From: Siphonodentalium dalli
Lineage: Eukaryota > Mollusca > Scaphopoda > Gadilida > Siphonodentaliidae
Direction: 5' to 3'
DNA: 64,000 nucleotides
Assembly (NCBI GenBank): GCA_032622095.1
Contig: CP136069.1
Location: 18,365,326 to 18,429,325, forward strand
In this document: positions 21,233-33,401 of the stretch, piece by piece
Layout: the number at the start of each line of letters is the position of its first letter
Numbering within the stretch: position 1 is the stretch's first letter
Made by a program: the position numbers and the translations under genes
The notes under the pieces: model-generated
Databases searched by the model: none
Told to the model about the DNA's origin: nothing
Seen by the model: only the letters and a program-made list of their open reading frames with translations

Positions 21233-22619
21233 GGAAATACTTCAGACTAGTACCATTTAAATTTTCTCTGGGAGTAGTCAGAATCTTCTTGATGCATATT
21301 TTCTGGACGTTTTAGAAATATGCGACACGTGTTGACTTCATCCTACGATTTCCTGGTTCTTTCCAATAATATTAATAAATTATTACCCGTTTCAACAACG
21401 CCAAACAGTTGTTAGAAAATGAACACAGCATCTAGAATAGTATCAAATAGTGACGCTGCGATGTGTATACATTAACAACCAATGTCAAACCACAATAGAA
21501 GTGCAACTACTGATGCAAAGTGTCCATTCAGAAAGTCAACACATGATGTGCACAAATTAAACCAGATCTAATTATTTGGGAACTTGACATTCGTGTACAC
21601 AGATTTGAGTGTATATGGTTCCCAAGATGCCACTCCAAATGAATCCATTTGTTGTTTTCCTCGATAGTTTAGACTTCTCGCAAGAGACTAATAAAACAAA
21701 CGCATGCCTCATGTGCGCGAAAACCAGAACATACACATAGCTAGTTCTGACTAGTCCCAGGGGAAAAAAATAAGGTGGAATATATCAATAGCTCAATTGA
21801 ATCTTGATATTTCACTTTGCAACATAGTTGTCGTGTCATATATCACAAAGACCATATATACAAATCACGAATATGCCAATAGTGCGAATTAGCTTATTGA
21901 GCCACACAGTTGCACCAAATAGTGAGATTTGAGAAAACATAAAACTTTTGTATTTGTATGACAACTGGTAAGATATTCTGAAGTCGCTCCCATCCAACGC
22001 CCTCAGCATCCACATTCCTTGACGTTTTAATAGAAAGAATTAATGGGACTTTATCTGACTATTCTGGTAAAATGCTGATCCACAGTTTCATAGCGGACAT
22101 GCTTGGAGCAGGGAATGTAAAAGTGTTTCTCATCCTTATTTTGAAGGTCACATTGTCGATCATTCTTATTTTGAATATCAGAGTTCTCTGCTAACATGGT
22201 TTCATCTGACCTCTCTGCATTTAGATTCCAACTACATTCCTATGTGAATCTTCAGAATGAAATTGCCTGCTAAATATATTTTCGTCAATCATCTCGAATG
22301 GACACACATCACATTTGAAGACAGCTCCGCTAGATGGGCGATATCTTACCAAAATGCCGTCGGACATCTCAATGAAACAGATCGCCGGCACACATAGTCA
22401 CAAAAGTTACGTAATTTGACAGGGTTCTTGTCTATATGCAGCAACTGATGACGTTTCAGGGATAACCGGTCTTTGAAACTGACCTGAGACACGTTGGACA
22501 TCTACAAATAAAAAATAATGTCTCATTAAAGGACTCAGGACCTTAAACGTAAATGGCTCATTAGAACTGCCAAATTTGTTCCTACGATAGGTTGAAAGTA
22601 AACAAAATATTGATGCACC
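21233..22619. other. No supported feature
   Basis: Scanned on both strands. I find no convincing frame, tandem repeat or long inverted repeat. A 78-codon minus-strand frame at 22407-22643 has no recognisable motif. Confidence 0.3.
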
Positions 22620-22900
22620 GGCTTCATATGCTCTGAAAAACACTTTGCCAAAGTCACAGCCATTTCTCAGCCATTGTCAACTTTCGCCAGAAGTAAGATA
22701 AACGCTCTTTATTGCTACCCTATCAGAGTAGAGTACCATGGAACGTTCTTTTTTGTTCCATTTCTTGTAAATGGCTGTTTTGTGTTTGGGATCCTAACAC
22801 GGTATTCACAGACTTACAGTTGTATTTTTCATTACTTCAATGCGTCTTTTTTGGGTTACAAAATGTTCGTAGAAGGTAGTTAAGATATTTATCAAACTAT
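22620..22900 (+). repeat. Interspersed repeat related to 61930-62190
   Basis: Shares 'tgctctgaa', 'gtcacagccat', 'gaacg' and 'acttcaatgcgtcttt' in the same order with 61930-62190. It includes the AACGCTCTTTATT...TATCAG module seen in other elements. Confidence 0.55.
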
Positions 22901-23032
22901 TTCGATACTTGGACAAATTTTGAAGCTAATAATATTATTTCTATCATGGAGCACAAACCGCGCTGTGGCTTCAATATCCCTTTCATGATGGGATCGGTAC
23001 AGCAGATGCAGAATTAAAGATCATGTGACAGG

Positions 23033-23197
23033 AATTCTCTTATATATGCGAGTCTCACATAGGCAGCCTCGCATATACCAGATAATGCACTGGCTTATAG
23101 TCATGGTAAATATTGTTAGGATCATGCATTCTCTTAATATGCATCTCATATTAGAGACTCACATATATAAGAGAATGCTTTGGCACACATGGTTTTC
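23033..23197. mobile_element. Diverged pair of 67-bp-type palindromes
   Basis: Two decayed versions of the near-palindrome found intact from 39.7 kb onward: 'ctcttatatatgcgagtctc ... cctcgcatatac' and 'gcattctcttaatatgc ... atataagagaatgc'. They are arranged head to head around a short spacer ending GTTAGG, as in the intact paired elements. This is an older copy of the same cassette. Confidence 0.6.
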
Positions 23198-23699
23198 GCA
23201 AAATTTTAGGAAGCTCCAGCCAAGGAAGGGTTAATAAAAGGCCACAAGTTCCCAAATAAGGTGGCTTTGTTTGACAATGTATTTTCGTGTGATTAATCCA
23301 CATAGTAAATTTGAAAGGTATCGGATAATCATAATTTGAGTTAACATCCAGACAACAAAATAATCATCAAATTCTAATTCGAAAAGGGACATAACTCCAC
23401 CAGAAATGGTTGGATGGATACAAATCTTCCATGTGCTAAGTTTCATCAAATTGTGATACTGACTACTGTTAAAGTTATCATGCGGACAACATATGATGGC
23501 AAGACATGGATGCATACCACGCAGACACACGGGCACCGCTCATTTCTATATTATATAATTATTATTCTATGTCAATCAGCAATTAGGGCCTACATGTAAA
23601 ACTTTGTTGTTATTATCAATAATTCTCCAATAATCAGATTTTGCATATAAAAACTATTGCTATATGCTACATCTAGATTACTGATAACATTCCTATCAG
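23198..23699. other. Diverged repeat sequence, no gene
   Basis: Contains 'gggacataactccacc' and 'tgtgctaagtttcatcaaat', phrases typical of dispersed repeats in bivalve DNA (my recollection, not checked). The overlapping frames at 23231-23599 lie on both strands and are unconvincing. Confidence 0.35.
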
Positions 23700-23800
23700 T
23701 CTAATAAAATACCTCTCCAGTTGAACTTATTATCTTAATATTTCCTGAGAGAACTATATGTACTCGTCAATGATTATTTAGTACAGAAAGGGTTGATGAC
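23700..23800 (+). mobile_element. CCCTTTCTA-family MITE fragment
   Basis: Reads 'gaacttattatctta ... ctcgtcaatgattatttagt ... gaaagggtt', the terminal 68-bp segment that forms the array at 37651. Confidence 0.55.
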
Positions 23801-23845
23801 TTTATATTCGATGGCGAGCAAGCTCGCAATATTGTCTATGTCATT

Positions 23846-24075
23846 TGCAGAATGAGGTCCCCAGATCATGAATTTAGTGACACTATCCTGCCCAGCAGGC
23901 TAGCATCACCAAATTAACTTTCTGATAACTTCATTCAGCTTACGCCTCAACTGCTATGGGAGACCTAGGATCCCATTGACGTTCCCCAGTTGAAGTTGGT
24001 GATGTTCACCCATTAGTTACTTTGATTATGCATTTTATCTTCTGCAAATTAGGGGATATAGAAATTTCTAAGAAG
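23846..24075 (+). mobile_element. Fragment related to element 46899-48063
   Basis: Begins 'atgtcatttgcagaatgagg', then 'ctagcatcaccaaatt', and later 'ccagttgaagttggtgat' and 'tagaaatttct', all of which occur in 46899-47200 in altered order or orientation. Terminal repeats are not both visible. Confidence 0.5.
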
Positions 24076-24249
24076 GACAAAAGTAACTAAAATCAATGTT
24101 AATTTGAGATCACATATATTTCCCAGATGAGGCCTAAGCAGAATGATAATACTATCGGTGCTGATATGTTGATGAATTACTGCTCTGAGGCCAGTCAGAG
24201 TGTTTGGTGATAAGTGTATGCCTTGATTTTTGGTTTCACTTAAGTTCAG

Positions 24250-24905
24250 TTTAGCATAGAAATTTGGTTCTTCATTTGGTTCTTCAAAATGCGTGTGTCA
24301 GTGTTCTAGAGAGCGCGAAGAACCAAATCCCCATAATATCGGTTCTTGGCGACGTGAAGAACTGTAGAGAATGCCCTCTAAAGTGGTAATAATAGTAAAT
24401 ACCGTAAATTAAGTGACATAGATCTACAATCTGAAAGCTTTCAAGTTTACTTTAATTAGGTCTTATTTAAATTCAACTGAGATTATTTTACAAAACATCC
24501 GACATCCTAAATATAAATTAAGATAACTAATATAATCACCTTCAAAAGTAGCAACACGTGCTGTCAACTGGCAGTCTGGCACTCGATCAACCATTGCTCC
24601 ACATCGCCAGCACTCCAAATGGCCGGTTAATTTGTCGATTCTGTCGTATTTTGTTCCATCGCCTCTCACAAAAATCAGCGCTCGAAAATGGCGGTTCTGA
24701 AAACTCAAAACGAGGTCGTAGTTCTGTTCCATTTGGGCGACACGCATTTATTACGAACCGCAACTCATGTTATACAAAATTGGTTCTTCATTTGGTTCTT
24801 CAAAACGCGCGAGTCAATCTTCGGTTCTAGAGAGCGCGAAGAACCAATTCCCCATAATATCGGTTCTTGAAGGCGTGAAGAACCGTAGGGTTCCTATAGA
24901 AGTAC
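24250..24905 (+). repeat. Pair of AAGAACC-bearing direct repeats
   Basis: 24258-24385 and 24778-24900 both run 'ttggttcttcatttggttct', 'tctagagagcgcgaagaacc', 'ccccataatatcggttctt' and 'gtgaagaac'. About 400 bp of unrelated AT-rich DNA separates them. The frames at 24558-24870 and 24463-24747 overlap on opposite strands and are not supported. Confidence 0.75.
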
Positions 24906-25120
24906 AGTATTATTGCTGTTCCATATTTACCCATTTCGTTGACGTTAAATGACGCACATGACGTTCTCGTCAACCATGAAACCATAACTATAAAATAAAA
25001 GCGTCATCACACATGACAAAACAAGCCACGAATCTGACTAAATAAACATTGTAAGCCTGTATTTTAATGCACGGATTCTAGGACAGTGACGTGTAATTGC
25101 TGTTATAAACACAAAACCAC

Positions 25121-25250
25121 ACGTGTGTTAATGGGTTTGTTTATACGGCACTTGTGCCATCGCGGAAGGATAGAACTCGAGGCTGCCCCTCTCGTTCTAT
25201 CCTTCCGCACTAACACTCGTTCTGTATCAACAAACCCATTAACATACTCG
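25121..25250. repeat. Foldback with GGAAGGATAGAAC core
   Basis: The outer arms are 'gttaatgggtttgttta' against 'caacaaacccattaac'. The inner arms are 'gcggaaggatagaac' against 'gttctatccttccgc', around a 15-nt loop 'tcgaggctgcccctc'. Probably a recent foldback element. Confidence 0.8.
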
Positions 25251-25267
25251 TGTCGTTCTGTGTATTA

Positions 25268-25410
25268 ACCCGTCGCCAGCATGACTTATTGTATTACGTT
25301 GTCGCCTGTGTATTAACCCATTCGCCATCATGCCTTATTGTATTACGTTGTCGCCTGTGTATTAACCCGTCGCCATCATGACTTATTGTATTACGTTGTC
25401 GCCTGTGGGG
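25268..25410 (+). repeat. ~49-bp tandem repeat, 3 units
   Basis: The unit is 'cgccatcatgacttattgt' plus 'attacgttgtcgcctgtgta', joined by 'ttaacc(c)'. It follows directly after the foldback. Confidence 0.88.
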
Positions 25411-26260
25411 AAGTATTTAGTTGATTGAATCCTTAAAGACACCAGGGTCGTCTTGTAAAACTCCATGATTCCATTACGGGCGGACAAGTTCATCCCACAT
25501 AAGAGCCGATAAATCCCCTGACATATAATTAATCTTCCAGATCCCCAGCTCTGTTCTACAATCGTCTCCAATTACGTATTTTATTAACTCGACAAGGAGA
25601 GGATTGTGGATGCAATCTGAATATGGCATCATCAAAGCCATCGGCCGTGACTTAAAAATGCCGATAATTCCCAAGCGCAAATTCGTAAAATAAAAAAAAT
25701 CCGGAACGAGCAGGCGATCTTTCCAAGTGTTCAGTATCATTAATAAAATGGAAGGGATGACAAAGTAAAATGAACCGCGCTCATCGATTCTTCTTTCATG
25801 TGACGATCACAAACAAATCGGATATTGAGAGCATTGATTGGAATTGCTTCCGATTATGAAGGAATGTTATCTCGATTTGATCAACGAGGCCCTTTCGCCT
25901 AATGTTAACAAGGACTGCAAATATGTATTGCGGGGTCGATATGAGAATTCTTTTGACAGCCGACGAAGTCCATACATGACTTCGCCGACGTTTTTGGAAA
26001 CGCAAATAGGTGTTTGTTTGAGAATCAGACAACATGATGCCAAATGTCTGCAAGGGAGATCAAATGTGCTGATCAAAACATTGTGTATATAAACTGTTAT
26101 AGGATTTCAGTAGTCGGTGAATGATAAGGGCGTCGTGTGTAATTCGACTAACGTTGGGGAACCATGTTATGTTGCCGAAAGGCGCGATTTCGTAACTCAC
26201 TCTACGTGAGAGTAATTTGACTCTTCCGTATAGTCTTCGTATGGTTACCGAATGATTCAA
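25383..26260 (-). other. Unassigned cluster of minus-strand frames
   Basis: Frames at 25474-25740, 25867-26076 and 26060-26260 together give mostly open, non-repetitive sequence. The first could extend upstream to about 25797 with ...RIDERGSFYFVIPS... before a TGA. I recognise no domain. Opposing frames on the plus strand (25838-26092) reduce confidence. It may be a decayed gene or exons, or simply a stop-poor stretch. Confidence 0.2.
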
Positions 26261-26440
26261 TTGAATTCAATTCTTTATTATCTCCGTCCACTAATTTGTG
26301 GAACTGGAGGTAGTCATTTATATATTATCATACATAATGGCAACAAAAGTTTAAAATAATAGAGATAAATAAAGTAGGAAAACTTACACAAAAAAGATAA
26401 CAAATTCGAGATAATAACATACAGAAATATATATAGAGGA

Positions 26441-26595
26441 TATCTAGTGTTTTTGAGTGGATACCGAAAAATATGTCACGAGTGAGCGAGACAGATGTTT
26501 ATTTTCGCGAGCGGCTTGCCGCGAGGGAAAATAAACATTTGTCGCGGTCACGAATGATATATTTTTCGGTATCCATTCAAAAAACACCAGGTATT
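26441..26595. mobile_element. ~155-bp foldback element
   Basis: The arms 26441-26517 and 26521-26595 pair over most of their length: 'gtgtttttgagtggatacc' and 'gaaaaatatgtca' against the complementary right arm, then 'tgtttattttcgcgagcgg' against 'cgcgagggaaaataaaca'. Loop of about 3 nt. It resembles a snapback MITE. No target duplication was defined. Confidence 0.82.
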
Positions 26596-28135
26596 CTTTT
26601 TATTATACGCATTTCCAAAGAAATTCACCACTTACGACGTCGAATGATCTCACAATCGTCTTCAATCATTTTTGAAGCCATCATGCAGCTAATTGATGCC
26701 TGTTCACGCAATGCTACATCACCATCCACATAATATACAAATATAGTTTCCGTACTCTTCCCTTTACCCCCCCCCCATAAATATGTCGAATTTCAACATA
26801 AAACAGAATTTAATTATAACTCTAAGGTCAGTGAATATAATATAAATTATAATATCACAATGGTTTCTTTCACTTTGTCCTTCTTCAACAGTACAAACCG
26901 GAACAGTATTGGTACACGCAAGCGAATCAGTCGCGCACGGTCGAGCTAGTGTGAAAGTATATTCTTCTATACCCCCTTCTGGGTGATATCGATGTTTATC
27001 TAAACGCGTTTTGTTCTATAATTCACTGTTGAGCGTATAATAAAATTAAATACACACTTAGCTGGGAAAGCTGCACTGGGACCATGTTTATATACGTACA
27101 GGAGGGCATGTATGTAGATTCAATCTAAACCAATTTAAATGGCTGCTTTGGTAACTATTTCCGATGCAATTCTGGCTAATTTCAACATGTTTGTTTTATT
27201 TCCGTCATTGAAATAATTTTTAGTTTTTCATAAGTCGGATTACTTTGAAAGTATGTTTTCAGATAGGTTCTTCGGAAGGCCGAAAGTTCGTTGCATATGA
27301 ATAGATAATGTTATTCGTTACCCGGTGTATTCGGCATTGTTAATTCCATAACTTCCACGCTGTCAAAGTTTGCGACAGATGTATGTGCAATGCACACACT
27401 GCAACTTTATATAGCCCATTCCAGTAAATCAGATGCTGAAATTGACGGTCATGATATCCGATTCCACGAATAAGGTCACCAGCATTTATATTCTTAAAAA
27501 TGAACTTGAATCTATCGAACGTTGCTTCAAAGTTCAAATTAACTAATGTCCTCTATATTATAGTGTATCTATGTACCGAGCGTATAAACAACCAATATTA
27601 ACGTCACACCCATATATAATACCACATATAATTGTCGGCAAGAGGTGAACTATATATTGAATATGCATGTCTATTATTCTCTGGTGACTCTCGGTTCGGG
27701 AAATGTACACATGAATATGATAAAATTGTGCAATAAGATTCGAATCCGCGTTGTGTGTCAAGTGAAATATGTGCATCGATTATAAATATTAATAATTACA
27801 TCGGGTATAAATATTAATAAACTATAGAATATATTCCAGGAGAAGCTACAGGCATAAAACGTTCTGTAAATAGAAAGACGTCTAATCACACGCGACAAGA
27901 GCAGTATTTGGTAGATTTCTGATAGCAAATGATTCTATGATAAATTCTTTCATACTTGATTCAAATCGCCGAAAGAGATGTTACTTCATAATTATGTCCG
28001 AAGATTCGAGGAATATATAATTACGCATATGTTGGCAGAAGCAATTTATATACCTATAAATTAAGTGAATAATCTATCGTTGAAAATCCTGAATATAGCG
28101 TTCGGGGGAAGTAAACTAGGTCATCTATCTAACGT
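26596..28135. other. No supported feature
   Basis: AT-rich. There is a short C run at 26768 and a repeated 'ataaatattaataa' at about 27783 and 27810. The short minus-strand frames at 27340-27776 have no motif. Confidence 0.3.
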
Positions 28136-28139
28136 TCAA

Positions 28140-28612
28140 ATAAGGATTAACTGTCATGTGGACTGTTTTTATGTAGATGTAACCGAAGGGTTTTACATAC
28201 AAGTTATGACCACTTACCGCACGGTTACATCTCCATAAAAATAGTCCACATGCCAGTTAATCCTTATATGTATGTACATTTAGCGAAAAAGCGACTTTTG
28301 TAAATGTATTTAAATCGAAAAGTGTATCGTGACAAGAACAGCCCAAAATACCCAATAGCACCCTTGGCAAAAGTTAATAGGAACAATTTCTCTTCATATT
28401 GAAACCCGATGATGTATTAAGTCAATCCTGCGCGAGTCCAAATGCGCCCAAAACATTACGCGTTCGTCTTTCCAAACGCAATGACGTATCGATGGTGTTA
28501 TGAGCTTGGTGTTATGAGGCGTTGCGCATTCACCGAGTAATAACTGCAACTAGCCACGTGGTCGCCGACCAATCAGAATGCTGGATTTAGTGATGACAAC
28601 ACTTAGTGTGTA
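28140..28612 (-). repeat. Repeat B, minus copy with terminal foldback
   Basis: Inverted relative of 4440-4860. Its left end adds a hairpin: 'aaggattaactgtcatgtg' and 'gactgtttttatgtagatgt' at 28141-28180 pair with the arm ending at 28262. The loop carries 'ggttttacatacaagttat'. It ends '...ctggatttagtgat'. Confidence 0.75.
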
Positions 28613-29539
28613 AATATAACAATATATTCAATTATAACAAGGAAATTGTTTAAATAATAAAAGTAATCTCATCTGTAACATGATTCGGCAGATTTTCGCC
28701 AGCAAATAAATTTCCACATTAGAATCGGTAAAATAACGTTAATTTACTAATATATTTACATCTTATATATTGATTTTTTGTTTACTTCATATGTTAAAAT
28801 ATCTACATATGACAGCTGCCCATCATGGGTGTATTTTGTCAATAAATAGTACGCTTATACGTTAAAGGTATGTTATGTCCGTATGCTCAGTAAATTATTT
28901 GTTTACCCAGGGAATGTGTGCCCGTTGACGATTTCGATGGATTACACCATATCCACTCGTATAGTATTGATCTGATTCGTGATGTGTGGGTTTAACATTC
29001 CATTACTAGTCAGGCGTATCTAGCATCAGCTTTTAGTTTCGTGATACCCATAATATACAAGAAAACTAAGATGCATGCATCAGGTCGGCCGTGAACTATC
29101 TACCATAGAATTGTTGTAGCTATCGATTATACATTTTGAAACACCTGTCTGTATGTATGTATGTGTGTATGCGTGAATGCATGTGTGTATGTGTTATAGA
29201 CTCTAACACTGCTCGAATTTGGTATTTAACGTGTCAACTTGACCTCGCTCATAGGCATGTTTCTGGACCTTGACCGATCCGACTAAAAATTTGTGTGTAG
29301 GACTACTTCGATCCCGGGAGCAATATGGACGGGTCCAATTTCACGTGGGGCCATGTTCTCGAACGTGCTGATATAGGCATGTTTCTGGACCAATTGAACA
29401 ATAGTTTGGCCAGACGCTGTATATACTGGGTACTGTCCAGATGGAGGCGATCACAAAAAAAATCCCTAACTAGCCCGAACGAAGTCGAGTACATCAGCTA
29501 GTTTAATATATATTTTGGACATTTGTCTGTCTGTTTGTC
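28613..29539. other. AT-rich sequence with a LINE-tail-like phrase
   Basis: At 28815-28850 'gctgcccatcatgggtg' plus 'tattttgtcaataaa' resembles the 3' tail of the LINE fragment at 46.7 kb. It may be a very short LINE 3' remnant. At 29150-29195 there is a (TGTATG)n-like tract. Otherwise nothing. Confidence 0.35.
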
Positions 29540-29544
29540 TGTTA

Positions 29545-29965
29545 GCTATGGCCGGGAAAACTGCCGGACAGATTTGACGAAATTTGATACCTAGGGGAAA
29601 TTATTTCCAGGGAGTATTTTGGACGGGTCAAATCTTGATCCCGACCTGACTTTGACATTCAAAAAGATCAATTCAAGGTCAAATCTGGTAAAACGGAAGT
29701 ATTTCAACGAAATTTGATACCTACTGTTACTTTTGTCCCAGGAGTGTTTCGGGTGGGTCAAATCATGACCCTGACCTGATCTTGACATTCAAAATTGTCA
29801 ATTCAAGGTCAAATCGGGTATAAAGCCGGGCGGATTTCGACGGGTACTTTTGTCGTGACTTTTGTCCGGGGAGTGTTTTGGACGGGTCAAATCGTGACCC
29901 CGACATGACCTTCACCTTTAAAATAGTCAATTCAAGGTTAAATCGCGCATTTCTCCGAAAATCAG
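29545..29965 (+). repeat. ~120-bp tandem repeat, about 3.5 units
   Basis: Each unit contains 'gacgggtcaaatc', 'tgaccctgacctgacc'-like text, 'ttgacattcaaaat' and 'tcaattcaaggtcaaat'. It is preceded by 'gtctgtctgtttgtctgtta'. Minus-strand frames here (29591-29996) are repeat artefacts. Confidence 0.8.
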
Positions 29966-31430
29966 AGGGGAACATCCCGGACGAAGTGGGGTCCACGAGC
30001 TACTATTATATATTTCTAGATTTAGTTACAAACTAAATACCTGTATATTGTACAAAGAAATGTTTGACAAATATATCTGTATCAATATTACCATACGGGT
30101 CATTACAATAGATACGACGAAACAAATTTTGAAGGGTGCATGTATCAGGTAAATTTTTATATTTCAAATGATGACAGGAATGCAGAAAGTTGAAGTACCT
30201 ACGTAATACTGGCTATCCGCATGAAGAGATATACATGTATATAAAAACCAGATGAGGGATATGTCTGTACAGTTGCTAAACAATTCAGTCATGCAAAAGA
30301 GGATCAAAGAGTAAGATACCAAATTGCTGCCTGTGGTAATGTTTTTTAACGAAATTCGGGAATATTAGATTACTCTCACCCTGGTTATCCAGAAGATAAT
30401 TGTGGAATCTGATGACGATCGGACAAGGGTGTCGTCTGTAGGATCACCAAATTATTTAGCCATAAAAATAGTAAAATTGAAGATCACCGCTGGCAGTGAT
30501 GTCTTCACAAGGACAGTTTGAGAACAAAATATGGCTCACATCTAGCGGTGACCCAAAATATCCACATAAGAAAAAGTTCTCCAATAAAAGCTGGCTGCAG
30601 GGTGCGCCAATTGATTCAAATTCGAAATTTAGCAGGGTGTACTGCTTGTGGCCATGTTTTCCCCGCAAATTTGATAGACTGATGGACAAAACCACTGAAT
30701 CCGTTGAATCAATATACATGTATACATGGATTAATTTATATGCATTGTTATACACAGTACTGGTATATAAAGGTACTGAAAATAACTATATTACTAGTAT
30801 ACACAAAATAAACCATATATCATGGCTATGGGTTCTAATATCCGAACATGACAGCTGAGAACTTGGTGTGAATTAAAGACTGGTGGTTTCTCAAGCATAT
30901 CTAACCCTCCACGTTAGAAACATGCCATTAAATGTCATAAGTATAATCTAGCTTGAGGACAGAAGTGATCCATAAAACCCCCCTTAATTCAACCAGGTCC
31001 TCGCGCGATGTATGATCGATCACATGATGATCTAGGGGGATTAGAATTGATGTATAAAAACAGCACTGCATGTAAATATAAAATAAAATAGTGCTACATC
31101 TTATTACAGATTATTGCCATATATAATCAGTGATTATACAGACAGTCTGACAAAATAAAGTTTCAGTGACACTCTATCCGAAGAGGGGAATAATTTCATC
31201 TGTTACAGTCAATGGAGCAATTATGAATCTGGAAAGGTGAAATTTCTAAGTAATACTAGATATCGACATGACGCGATAAAATATAACGTAAATGCAATAT
31301 GGCCGCTGGCGACCATTTTTTCCTATGAAATTAAAAAAATATTTGATAGCTCTCATCTGATAGATCAATATCAAGATAAATATGAAGTTTGGTGATGATC
31401 GGATGAGTGAAGTGGACTGTGTTTAGTAAT
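29966..31430. other. Diverged dispersed repeats, no gene
   Basis: Phrases such as 'taatactggctatccgcatg' (about 30208) and 'taatactagatatcgacatg' (about 31250), and 'gatgacgatcgga' versus 'gatgatcgga', indicate two old copies of one repeat. The 120-codon frame at 30496-30858 overlaps an opposite-strand frame and has no motif. Confidence 0.4.
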
Positions 31431-31433
31431 GCT

Positions 31434-31777
31434 TAAAAAGATTCTTACCTTAATATTTTTATGTTCACTTTATAAACTTCACTGAGTCATCTTTGTCATG
31501 TATTGAGTTTGATATCTTTTGTTAACAGTTTATAAATCATGTATGTCTCATGTTTGTTATTTTAATTTATGTGTTTATTATCATTAAATAAAGTTGCATT
31601 CCTTAAAAAGATTCTTACCTCAATGTTTTTATGTTCACTTTATAAACTCCACTGAGTCATCTTTGTCATGTATTGAATTTGATATCTTTTGTTAACAGTT
31701 TATAAATTATGTATGTCTCGTGTTCTTTATTATATTATATACACTTTATAGTGTGTTTTCAGAACGAAAAAAAATTG
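31434..31777 (+). repeat. 172-bp tandem duplication, 2 units
   Basis: The units start at 31434 and 31606 with 'aaaaagattcttacct' and share 'tgttcactttataaact' and 'gttaacagtttataaat'. Unit 1 has an AATAAA before the junction. The second is incomplete. Confidence 0.88.
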
Positions 31778-32889
31778 AATAAAATCAACAAATTTGTAAA
31801 TTTAAAAACAATTCAAACGTTGTTGTATTCCGTGTCCCAGCCCGGACATATACACCAAATTTCAATAATATTCATTGAGAAACAACGGACCAAACGCTAT
31901 ATAACACCCGTATACATCTTTTATTCCGAATCGGACTCGGGTACATGTTATAGTAGGTACTGAATTGACACACGTCGACTGGGCGATTTTTGCCATGGGG
32001 CGATTAGGCCGATTCCGGCACATTCTATAATTTACCGTATGTATCCGTTTACGCGTAGTTTACTTTAGAAAGTTCCGCAATTAATACCGTAAATAGAGCG
32101 ACCTTATTTGACAGAGAATGCCTCTGTTATTGATTATCAAGTTGCTGTACATTAAAAACGACAAATTCACATGCTCGTTCAAGCGCAGTAGTCTATTTTC
32201 CCCATGTTAAAGGACATCCACAAATACTAAGTAACGCTAACCTACTGCCGAATGTTTGACACGACAACTGTTAACATATTTGGGCTGAATTCATCTGACG
32301 CGGTATTATTCCTCAAAATAAACAACAAAACCATCGTTACTTGGAAATGTAGTTTGGGCTAACATTTACATAAATCCTCCAGATCAATTATCCGACACAC
32401 ACGTCAGATGAAAAAGTCACATGAAGTAACCGGCCAAATTGGCCGAAATGAGCATGGGGATGCTTGTATGCCGGCCCCACAGTAGAGGCACCAGCCAATC
32501 AATATTAGGTGTTTCCACCATCTTGTTTTCAGAAACTCTGTCGTCTCGGGGATATTTTTGGTGTATCTTGGCGCCAAGAAAGGGGATATCTGTCGGAAAT
32601 TATTTTCTGCGAATTTAAAAACATAGTACCATGTATCAAAACCTGAATGCGAGATATTTGAGGAATTCTAAAGACTCATAAATTAACTATCAAACTCAAC
32701 AAGTTGTCGTACTTCTGGTGCGGATTAGCCATTGACTCAATGCGTTGACGTTCAACGCACATGGCGCGTCACTGTGACGTTACATAAGTTAATAACTTAT
32801 GGCCATAGACGACACATTTGACTTTAAATTACAATAAATTACAGCGATGATTAATTAAAGGGATTTGCTGGATTTTGTCCACTGACATA
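31778..32889. other. No supported feature
   Basis: No frame, tandem repeat or inverted pair that I can support. Confidence 0.3.
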
Positions 32890-32895
32890 ATAAAT

Positions 32896-33016
32896 ACGTT
32901 ACGGGACGCTTAGAAACTGTTGTCGGATATGGTGTCATGTGAGGCTCAGCGAGATCAATATTGATCTCACTTCGCCTCACCTGACATCATATCCGACAAC
33001 TAAGCGTCCCGTAACT
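32896..33016. mobile_element. ~120-bp foldback
   Basis: The arms 'gttacgggacgctta' and 'gttgtcggatatggtgtcat' pair with 'atgacatcatatccgacaac'-like and 'taagcgtcccgtaac'. The centre 'gagatcaatattgatctc' is a perfect palindrome. Short bulges only. Confidence 0.83.
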
Positions 33017-33401
33017 TATAATAAGCTTTTAACTTACTGCCAAATCGTATTCTAATTTATTATTTCTATACTGGATTACATTATAGAGAATCTCTAACGA
33101 GTCGCAATGCTAAAGCTCGACTCGATTAGAATTTGGTAGCATGGGGTTAAAACAAAATAATGTTGATTTTCATTATCGCAACCAAAGAGGAAGTAAAGAC
33201 ACCTTCAAGACAAAATATAGTTCCATTTTAAATGTGTCTTTTCGTGTTGACAAAATTGTTCAACCACCATTATCACACATGCTTAGATATTTCACAGTCA
33301 ACACTAAATAAACCAACACAAATGGAATATAATAATTATCTTCTAATTAACATAATAATAAAGTTTCGACATTACCATCGATATCATTCCCCTCAGCTCC
33401 T

